From: Aplectana chamaeleonis
Taxonomy: Eukaryota; Nematoda; Chromadorea; Rhabditida; Cosmocercidae
Direction of reading: 5' to 3'
Length of the DNA stretch: 64,000 nt
Assembly: GCA_029168955.1 (NCBI GenBank)
Contig: JAPDOI010000010.1
Span: 1,151,501-1,215,500 of the forward strand
The notes beneath the pieces were generated by a model. That model was not told the origin of the DNA. It searched no databases and saw nothing but the letters and a program-made list of their open reading frames with translations. The stretch's first letter is position 1; the number at the start of each line of letters is the position of its first letter. Both the position numbers and the translations under genes were made by a program. Shown here piece by piece: positions 56,631 through 64,000 of the stretch.

Positions 56631-56696
56631 GAAAGACGCAAGTAACATTTGAAGGGTCGTGTATGGTAAGTGCGTCTTTCGAGAGAGACCATAAAG

Positions 56697-57262
56697 ACGC
56701 AAGTAAGAGGGACATTGTCTCTCTACACACGGAGGGAGGAGCACGAACTAGATTTCATGCTGACGCGACGCGCGCGGCGGAATTTTTTTATCTGATTGCC
56801 CCATCACTGGAGCGCGCTCGCCACAATCTCCCGAGATTTCATGACATTTCATGTGTTTATTGATTCTCATATGACTATTTCTTTATGTTTCATAATCCAG
56901 AACCAAACTGGTTTACGGCGACAACGATCCCATGACTACATCTAAAATGGCGCTCGATTTTTAATACCATATTACATTTTCTATGAATATCAAGCGGTAC
57001 AACGGTACGAGCACATACAAGAGTTATTGAAATGAGTGTCGAGGATAAGATGATGAGAGGAACAACTCAGGAACATAAAGAAAAGTCACGTGAAAATGAA
57101 TAAAAACATGAAAGACCCCGGGAAATCTCGTGAGCTTGTGGCAAGCGCGCTCCAGTGATGGGGTAATAGGATAAAACGTTCGGCCGCGCGCGTCGCGTCA
57201 GCAATGAATCTCGTCCGTGTTCCTCCCTCCGTGGGTAGAGAGACCCTTTCCCCAAGTAAGAT
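56697..57262. mobile_element. Inverted-repeat element interrupted at its right end
   Basis: The left arm (56697-56850: CTCTCTACACACGGAGGGAG, GCTGACGCGACGCGCGCGG, CCCATCACTGGAGCGCGC) pairs with the right arm at 57125-57262. GAAAGACGCAAGTAA-type sequence lies outside the left arm and AGACGCAAGAAAGC resumes at 59583. This suggests the 2.3-kb element at 57271 inserted close to its right terminus. No coding capacity. Confidence 0.55.
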
Positions 57263-57270
57263 ACCGCTTA

Positions 57271-59580
57271 GGGGTCGTTTATACTTCCGCCGCGGAGCGG
57301 CGCGGCGAAAAGTGAGGCGGCGCGGCGCGCCGCGCCGCGTGATAATCGCGTCACTATTATGTATAATCGAGCTGCGACGAACTGACGCAGCGAAGTCGCA
57401 GAATCGCTAAACACTGCCTGGAGTAGCTCTTATATAGCACAAGGTCGATTGTAATGAGTGAATTCTTCTGGAAAAGAAACATTTATAATCTTTTGTATCA
57501 TAACACCGCACTCGAAAGCAGATAGAGTCTTTTAAGAATTTTTTTCTATAGAAAAATTATTTTAAGAGCAAAAAAAAGAATTCACAACCCAGCATACTCT
57601 AAACAACTTCCAGGACCTCGTAAGAAACTTTAGCGATCAATCAGAGGAACCAAGCTGAGAATGTATATGAAATATCAGCAAGAAATCATGTGATGTCAAA
57701 GAAAATCGCACGCAGCCGCCGGACCGCCTGCTCCCCCGGGCGGCGCGGCAGCACCCAAGCGGTGGCCGCGTGTGGCGCCGTTGGAAGATTTCGAGCAGAA
57801 AACTCTAAACGCCTCGCGGCGCCGCGAGGTGGCGCCGCTTGATCGATACGGCTGTATGGGGCCGAATAGAGTCTCGCCGCTGAACGGCGCGGCAGCATGG
57901 TGTGCAGCCGTATCGATCACGCGGCGCCGCGAGGCGGCGCGGCGGGTCGATTATACTGGGTCAAGGCAGAATTTGGCAGCGGCCGCCGCCGGCGGCTGCC
58001 GCATGGCTAGGCGGCGCCGCTTTGCAACCTCGAGCGGTGCGGCGAAGTGGCGCGGCGACAGCAGATGGTCGAGCCCGCTTCCCATGATTGAATGATCACT
58101 TATATATGTTCATAAGGTGAATGTCTGTCTTACTATGTATCTAAATCGGGGTCGCTTCTAGTGATGGGGTTTTGAGCTCGTAAAACTTGTTTTTTGAAGT
58201 GTTTTAAAGAGTTCGACACCAATTGAAATTCTAACTTTTTACTAAAGTTTGAATCCTAAATTTCCCACGTAAATTCTCAGCTAAAAGCCGATCTTCCGTG
58301 AACAACTAATTTTTGAAAAGGTAGAGTTGCCACGATAAGTATTAGTGAGTACAAGATTAATTCATTTTTTCAATTCATTTGTTAATTCATTCGAAAACTA
58401 GACGCTAGTTTTTGAATGAATTTATAATTCGATTACCATGTTTTAAGAATACGCCGACTGAATTTAAAATTCGGATGACCACTTTTGCAAGAAAAATCTC
58501 GGGTTAATGGGTTTTTGTTTGAAGAAAGCTTTTTTTAAATAAATCATTGAATGAATAAATGTATACGAATGAGGCATTTTCTTCAAATTTCCGATTGAAT
58601 GAACTTCGTCAAAATTATTTCGAATGAATGGAAGTTTTCGAAAATTTGTCCTCTATTCTATTCGAAGGATCGGGAAATCCGTCCGTATATTTAGATAAAA
58701 ATTGGAATTTCGATTTATTACGAAATATTATTCAAGTGTTTTCCAAATTTTTCAGTGGCAAAGAGTATTCGAATGTCGTGACCCAAACTTGTTCGAATAT
58801 TCGGAAATCTCCATATTTCAGTTTCCAAAAAAGCGAATATTAGAAGAACCGGTTAACGTGAAATCTAGAATGAATCGAATATACGAGACACCGATTAATG
58901 CTCAATTCCGAAACAATCGATCACTTGATAGAACAACTAATTTATTCCCCAGGATGAACCGAAGGCCAGAGGAAATTAAGAATCCTGATTCATGGATGAA
59001 TCGAATTAAAAATACATTGAATTTGAGGTTCTTGAATAAATCGAATATTTCACTAGTTCAAATATTTTTCGAATAACTTTTCGATTGGGTCCCAAGTCTA
59101 GTTACCATAAAACCTAAGCAAAATGACTCAAAAAATTAATACAAAAAAGTGAAGGGTGCGCATCGATCACGGAATCTATTTTCAGGGGAGAATTCTCAAG
59201 TTCTGGAATAGCTATGATCGCCAACTGTTTCTTGTTAAAAACTGATATTATATTGCTGTCTCATGTGAAACTGTGGACAGGGCTCAAACCGCAATGAAAT
59301 TAAATCTTCCTTCAACTTTGCCAATCTGAATATTTCTATCAGCTAATTCGATATTTAGATGTCAGGTGCATAGCTCTGTACGTAGTACGCAAAAGCGCGT
59401 CGCCGCTCCAGTTTGCCGCGACCCGTTCATAGCATTTGGAGATCGGCTGCGGCGCGAAATCTTGTGCGGCGCGGCACGCCGCGCCGCCCCTACCTCCGCC
59501 GCTCCTTTCAGCGGCGGGACTCTATTCGACCCCTATTGCATCTCGCCGCGCCGCGCCGCGGTGGAAGTATAAACGACCCC
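57271..59580. mobile_element. 2.3-kb Harbinger-like non-autonomous element (TSD TTA)
   Basis: The ends GGGGTCGTTTATACTTCCGC and, inverted, GGGGTCGTTTATACTTCCAC are flanked by TTA (57268-57270 and 59581-59583). A 3-bp TWA duplication is the habit of PIF/Harbinger elements (family knowledge). Subterminal DNA is extremely rich in GCGGCGC and its complement on both sides, and an internal palindrome matches GAATAGAGTCTCGCCGCTGA to CAGCGGCGGGACTCTATTCG. The 57.4-59.3 kb interior is AT-rich and has no transposase. Confidence 0.65.
58620..59080 (+). repeat. Decayed ATTCG repeat with a residual 14-codon period
   Basis: TTCGAATATTCGG motifs survive at 58792-58805. The open plus frame 58702-59076 (124 codons) shows a fading 14-residue rhythm in which RMN/RNN/WMN recurs every 14 residues. 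I interpret it as a diverged 42-bp ATTCG array. TAGAGTTGCCACG at 58322 resembles a hAT tip, but I found no matching right end or TSD. Confidence 0.45.
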
Positions 59581-59756
59581 TTAGACGCAAGAAAGCTACT
59601 CAAATTGTTTATGACGAGTGCGTCTTTCACAACTAATCGATTTCTCGTCGATAAACACTACATTTCACCTTTCCCCGGTGAGTTCATGTGTTTCGCTGAT
59701 AAGAAAACTTTCTCATCTTTTCATTTTCTTCGTGATTCTGCTAACTATATTTGCTT

Positions 59757-59886
59757 TACTCTCTCTCTCTCTGTATGAGTGGACGTGTGTATATGTGTGC
59801 GTATGCGATAGTATACATGTGTGTGTAAGTGTTTATATGTGTATGTATGTATGAGCATGTGTGTGTGTATGTGCACGTATGTATAT
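59757..59886. repeat. TG/TA-rich microsatellite
   Basis: A CTCTCTCTCTCTCT run is followed by about 110 bp of mixed GTGTGTATGT repeats with TATG interruptions. Plain simple-sequence DNA; frames across it are meaningless. Confidence 0.85.
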
Positions 59887-61113
59887 AGCCTAGATCCCTC
59901 ATTTTGAGGCGGTCGAGATAAGTCTTATATATAGGGCTTCTCATGTCAAAATCTCCTTATCACTAATATAATCTGCCATGACCGACCGCTCCGCTACTTA
60001 CTCTGCTCGGACTCGTCCGCGTGTACATTAACACTTTGTCGGCGTCAAATCTAAAACTCAAAATCCACATATTACATTGGAATTCGTGCGATCCGCAATT
60101 TCACTCTCTGAAATTTGGTTTGTACTTACATAGGAACCTGATTCTCTCTGGTATACAACGCAGTGCAAAAGTATAGGTCCACTATAAATTTCGCATTTTC
60201 GCTAAATTACGACTCGCGCATCACGAAAATACAAAATTCAGTTACGCACAGTTACGTGTCCACGGTGAATATCGTCTCCCTAATTTCGTCGAAAATTAAA
60301 ACAATCGGTAGCTCACTGCAGCATTAGCGTTAAAAACGTACAAAAACGGGTCTATGAGATTCTATAAGACCATGTCCCGTAGTAAACCCCCCGTACGCTG
60401 AGGTGAGCTCACTGCACGCGATCAACTTCTGCGGGAAGGCGGGGCCGCATTCTTCACACCGTCGCATGGTTTGAGATGGCAGGTCTCTCTGCGGGAGGAA
60501 ATGGTGGCCACCCGGCTGGTTCGACGCACTAGGAGTGCGATGAGGGTTACCTCCGCGCTTGCGCGCAACTGTTGGGGCAAGGAGAAATAGCGTGGGTTGC
60601 GCGAAGACGCAGCGCGGGTGTCATTTGAGAGTCGTAAGTTGCCTTTCTGCAACTTACGGGGCTCGAATGACGGTCGTCGCAGTCCGCAACTTGGCGTTCC
60701 ACATCCATGCACAGTGCGCCAAAATCACCCTTAAATCGATTCTCTCAGAAATTTCTCGTCGTCTCTCCCTTATGAGATTGAACCTGCGTCATGCCATTTA
60801 ATATTTGTTAGCTCTCGACGATCATCCCACTGCGCCAGTGAGCTCGTTGTTTGATCAGTTTTACACTCCTTACAAGGAAAGTATAAGAAGCGTAGGTCTG
60901 AACGGTAGAAATCTAATGTCATGTTGAAATGTTCACGCACTACAAAGCGAAATAGTGTTGGGTACTCGCCGCGAAAGATAGATCTCAAGGAGGTATAAGC
61001 TCCGAAAGTTTGCCGACCATCGACCTCGTGCTACTCTATGAAATGTCAAGCGGTCGAGTCAACAGCATCGACGGCGCAAAGGGAGGAAGGGGCAGTGGTG
61101 GGCATGTGACAAA

Positions 61114-61124
61114 GGTTCGAATCT
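61114..61124 (+). promoter_or_regulatory. Pol III B-box-like motif in the left TIR
   Basis: GGTTCGAATCT differs from the B-box consensus GGTTCGANTCC at the last base. The copy in the right TIR (minus strand, about 62316-62326) matches it fully, and about 70 bp 5' of each is a weak A-box-like AGCGGT..AGTC/AGCC. Function is inferred only. Confidence 0.3.
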
Positions 61125-61369
61125 CCTCCAGAGCCGTTTTTTTTGCAAATTCACAGAACTTTCATATTTTGATCAAAAATTATATCACAAGTGTCATCTT
61201 ATCCTTTTACTGCGCGATATAGCCATATCGACAGGGAAATAGACCCGGGTACAAGGAATTCAAGGTTTTGTTTCTCATAAAAGCTTTCCCATTGTTCTGG
61301 GGAACTTATATGATTGGGAAGTATTACCCCACATATTTTGAATAAGTTACGAGAACCAATAAGTAACAG

Positions 61370-62056
61370 AAGACGGTGCGCTTGGTGCAGTCGGCTTCTG
61401 CGACCACCCGTAGTCTGACCGCCATGCCCCTCATTTTCCCATCAGGCAAGGTCGGAGAAATGCCCTTTGTCCAACTACCAGAACCGGGTGGTCGCTCCCC
61501 ACTGAAGGGTGTATTCAAGACGAAAAAACTTTATGTCGTCAGCGGAACATCCCATATCATGACGACGTTAACAACACGTGCATTTTGCTAGAATGTTTTC
61601 ATCCAGCAAATGCCGGAGAATTTCGTTCTCTTTCCCGACTCAAGGAGTGATTTTTCCAATCAAAACGCGATACAGGCTCTTGTGCCGGAGGGGAAAAACT
61701 TGCAGATTTCGACGGAACCGCTTGGCGTAACAAGCTTGGTTCAGCTGGCAGACATTGGGTTTTCCAGCTATTTGAAAGCACTGCTCAAGCAATTTCACTC
61801 TACTACTGCTCTTCAAAATTTTGAATTTTTAGGTCGTTCAAAACAATTTACGAATTTCGGCGTTGACGATGCCTTTAAGGCCGGTTACGTTGTTATTCGT
61901 CCGGGTCCTTTCGAAACTCCAACTGATCTCGAATTCCCAGTAGCGCTCGGCCCCTGTGAAGAGATAGGTTGCCAGGGGCCTATCGCGTTCATTCGCTGTC
62001 CCTGTTGCGGAATTTGCTTATGTTTGATGCATTATGTGCCTATTTACCATTGGTGA
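61370..62056 (+). pseudogene. pogo/Tc1-like DDE transposase fragment with in-frame stop
   Basis: One frame runs from the AAGACGGTG after TAACAG (about 61370) to the stop at 62056, broken by TAG at 61589-61591. The first part (VRLVQSASATTRSLTAMPLI) resembles the strand after the first Asp in pogo/Tigger-type DDE domains. The second has VLFPDSRSDF (second Asp), VPEGKNLQIST and VTSLVQLADIG, corresponding to the usual P-G-T-x-x-x-Q-P-x-D segment with QP-D changed to QLAD. The C-terminus is a Cys/His cluster (GPCEEIGC, CPCCGICLC) as in nematode transposon-derived proteins. The N-terminal DNA-binding part and first catalytic Asp are not seen. Confidence 0.5.
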
Positions 62057-62549
62057 AAGAAATGGTTATGTATTTTGCGTCCCATAAAGTGATAAGGTTG
62101 TTAAAAATATGTGATGTTAATACTTTCAAATCATATAAGTTCTCCAAAACAATGAAAATCCTTGATGGGGAACAAAACCCCAAATCCTTTGTACCCAAGT
62201 CTATTTCATTTTCGATATGACTATACCGCGCAGCAAAAGAATAAAATGACATTTGTGATATAATTTTTGATCGAACTATGCAAGTTCCATGAATTAGCGA
62301 AAAAGCAGCTCTAGGTGGGATTCGAACCCTGGTCACATGCCCACCACTGCTGCTTCCCTTCCTCCCTTTGCGCCGTCGATGCTGTTGGCTTCACCGCTTA
62401 ACAATTCATACACTAGGAGGAGGTCGATGGCTGGCAATCTTTCGGAGCTTATAACTCCTTCAGATCTATCTTTCGCGCCGGGTACCCAACACTATTTCAC
62501 CATGTAATGCGTGAGCATTCCCTTAGGACATTAGATTTCTACCGTTCAG

Positions 62550-62717
62550 GGGTGCGTTCCAAGAACGTTCCCAAGACGCTGTGGGAGGAAAAGCAACCAC
62601 ACCATGGACAAATCTGCTTTCCATGGATGCGAATCATAACCGAAAATTGCGCCCACGTGGCCGTGGCTACGATTCCATGGACGCGTTTTGCCATGGGAAC
62701 GTTCTTGGAACGCACCC
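62550..62717. mobile_element. 168-bp MITE, copy 2 (TSD CAG), nested in a TIR
   Basis: The ends GGGTGCGTTCCAAGAACGTT and GGGTGCGTTCCAAGAACGTT (inverted) are identical for at least 20 bp. It is flanked by CAG (62547-62549 and 62718-62720). The uninterrupted target is visible in the opposite TIR (complement of GGTCTGAACGG, near 60897), proving a 3-bp duplication. Central arms carry TCCATGGA-type palindromes. It is younger than the DDE element. Confidence 0.85.
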
Positions 62718-62782
62718 CAGACCTACGCTTCTTATACTTCCCTTGTTAGTAAATTGCTCTCATCGCAATTTATTCGCAGAAC

Positions 62783-62868
62783 TTCCACTCTCCGTGGGAA
62801 CCGAACCTTGGTCGTGCTCGTCACAATCCTCACCGATAACCACTAGGCCACAACCCAATGGTTCACTG
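62783..62868 (-). other. tRNA-like sequence beside the DDE element
   Basis: On the minus strand GTGGCCTAGTGGTTATC is a full A box and D arm, followed ~45 bp later by AAGGTTCGGTTCCC, a near B box. The acceptor stem and T stem do not pair cleanly, so it is a tRNA-derived repeat or pseudogene and not a working tRNA gene. It shares its core with 1853-1938. Confidence 0.4.
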
Positions 62869-63036
62869 CTCCACGTTCTTCCTAGTCCACCACTGACCTT
62901 TCTCACTGAAAAGGCCACCTCTTGCATGCCATTGATTGCTCATCACACTGTCGGCCGACTGCACAGGTGCGCCGAGGTACCTCAGCGCGCGGTTGTCATA
63001 TAATCTCAGCGCGGAGGGGGGGGGGGTTTACTACGG

Positions 63037-63113
63037 GGCCATAATTTCGCTCGCGCGAGACTTCTTCGCTCACCGAAGGCCTTGCGCGAGCGGAATTATG
63101 GCCTTATAGGAGC
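63037..63113. repeat. Perfect-arm hairpin
   Basis: GGCCATAATTTCGCTCGCGC pairs with GCGCGAGCGGAATTATGGCC around a loop TTCTTCGCTCACCGAAGG that itself folds (TTCG...CGAA). Function unknown; probably a MITE core. A solo right-type end GGTGGACACTGCCTTTAA lies nearby at 63209-63226. Confidence 0.55.
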
Positions 63114-63604
63114 TCTTCTGGGCCTGTTTCTGTTTGATTTTTCGGCGCTATTATTGCAATGAACCACCGGATTTTTGATTTCCGCCGGAAAAAAAGACGA
63201 ATTTTATGGTGGACACTGCCTTTAACTCTGCTGGTTTTAGTGTGTGAAAATCACAGCGTGGACTAATTCCGACGCAACCACCGCATTTGCTGTGCCCGTT
63301 GATTTGCTTTTCATTCATACCAAATGATAGATGGAGAGTAAACGTAGTGGTTGAGTGAAATTCGATACAAAGCTCGGAATAATAACCTCGCTAAGATTGC
63401 GAAAAATTTCAACCGGATTTTCATTCGATTTATGCGGTGAGGTCCGATTATCAGATCGGATGCACGAAATCCTGTCCGGTGGAGAAGTCTGGTTGAGCAT
63501 AGAGTCCCTTAATCGAAAATTTTTTCTTAGCCTGAATTTTTTCATTCGACGAGTCGGTTTTGCGAATTCGGCTCTATCCGAAAATTCGATCCGGTGGTTT
63601 TAGT

Positions 63605-64000
63605 CATCGGAGTGTGCAGGACATCATGGGACGTGCGCAGGACCGCGATAGGGGTGTGCAGGATATCACGGAATGTCTGCAGAGCCTCAGTAAGAGTATG
63701 CAAGACATCATGGGACGTGAGCAGGACCGCACTAGGGGTGTTCATGATGTCATGGAATGTGTGCAGGACCTTAGTAGGCGTGTGCAGTACATCATGACGT
63801 CTACAAGACCGCAGTAGGGGTGTGCAGGATGTCATCGAAAGTGTGCAGGACGCCATAGAATGTGTTCAGGACCTCGGCAGGAATGTGCAGGACCGCAACA
63901 GGGGTGTGCAATACGTCATTGAACTACAGCAGGACCTTAGTATGGGTGTGCAGGACGCTGTAGAATGTGTTCAGAGCCTCAGTAGGAGTGTGCAGGACAT
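63605..64000 (+). repeat. 42-bp (2 x 21) minisatellite running off the window
   Basis: At least nine units alternate GTGTGCAGGACATCATGGGA-C and GTGTGCAGGACCGCAGTAGGG-like 21-bp halves. Plus and minus strands are both open for 70-90 codons; the plus frame reads as heptads (VQDIMGRAQDRDRG). The array continues past position 64000. The period and core match the array at 35685-36075. Confidence 0.8.

Larger units (their letters stand above)
60873..62745 (+). mobile_element. DDE transposon with ~260-bp TIRs and TTA TSD
   Basis: The ends CAAGGAAAGTATAAGAAGCG and, inverted, CAAGGGAAGTATAAGAAGCG are flanked by TTA (60870-60872 and 62746-62748). The TIRs run to about 61135 and 62306. They share TAGAAATCTAATGTC, GTGTTGGGTAC and a tRNA-like part ending in a Pol III B box, GGTTCGAATC. 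The right TIR is split by a 168-bp MITE at 62550-62717. Between the TIRs is one transposase-related frame carrying an in-frame stop. Confidence 0.7.
60372..63040. repeat. Outer inverted CCCGTAGTAAACCCCCC pair
   Basis: CCCGTAGTAAACCCCCCGTA then CGCTGAG at 60376-60402 is inverted at about 63005-63036 (CTCAGCGCGGAGG, poly-G, TTTACTACGGG). The DDE element (60873-62745) lies within this interval, so an older element may enclose it. A tight hairpin GTAAGTTGC-CTTTCT-GCAACTTAC sits at 60634-60657. Confidence 0.45.

Noticed and set aside
58322..59100. Fifth hAT-like element with tips TAGAGTTGCC and TAGACTTGGG
   Set aside because: Tips look right and an ATTCG tract lies between, but flanks TGAAAAGG and GTTACCAT do not match.
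60559..60801. Small ORF around GTAAGTTGC hairpin
   Set aside because: Crosses a perfect hairpin and GC-rich repeat; no conserved feature.

Overview
This window looks like eukaryotic, repeat-rich intergenic or arm-type DNA from an invertebrate, most likely a nematode. The reasons are short introns (about 50-75 bp where no repeat sits in them) with GTRAG donors and T-rich TTTCAG/TTGCAG acceptors, AT-rich background sequence, and S-adenosylhomocysteinase exons that read most like the nematode enzyme. I see no bacterial operon signals, no rRNA and no CRISPR. Organism assignment is inference.

Coding content is sparse. The best gene (45658-49268, minus strand) is a multi-exon fusion of a THAP-like C2CH zinc-finger exon to a Mutator-like DDE transposase, with a poly(A) signal just past the stop. 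Convergent to it is a two-exon gene (44705-45405, plus) with a P2X7-intracellular-domain-like Cys/His core. On the minus strand further right are spliced fragments of two host-type enzymes: S-adenosylhomocysteinase (51372-52013, missing key residues) and a probable carboxylesterase (53278-53710). A broken pogo/Tc1-like DDE ORF (about 61370-62056) lies inside its own transposon.

The rest is a mosaic of DNA transposons, many placed to the base by target-site duplications (TSDs). Four hAT-like elements (3891-5272, 12744-14176, 34486-37416, 19571-19698) have TAGA- or TATAG-type ends and 8-bp TSDs; the three larger ones carry ATTCG-rich arrays of about 42-bp period next to their ends. Others are a 168-bp MITE with CWG TSDs (two copies), a 194-bp MITE with 8-bp TSDs (two copies), TA-flanked hairpin MITEs in three families, a 2.3-kb element with TTA TSD and GC-rich ends, a 1.9-kb DDE element with TTA TSD, and a 7.4-kb foldback element with arms of about 2 kb (20064-27461).

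Tandem DNA includes a 183-bp satellite (41168-43477, degenerate copies from about 40720) and two 42-bp (2 x 21) GC-rich minisatellites (35685-36075 and 63605 to the right edge) that stay open in more than one frame. Layout: 1-10 kb hAT, MITEs and palindromes; 10-15 kb a dispersed ~0.5-kb repeat interrupted by MITEs and a hAT; 15-20 kb GC-rich inverted-repeat elements; 20-27.5 kb foldback; 27.5-34 kb MITEs and relics; 34-38 kb a hAT inside a palindromic repeat; 40.7-43.5 kb satellite; 44.7-53.7 kb the gene-like part; 55-64 kb nested GC-rich and DDE elements. The nesting gives a relative order of insertion.
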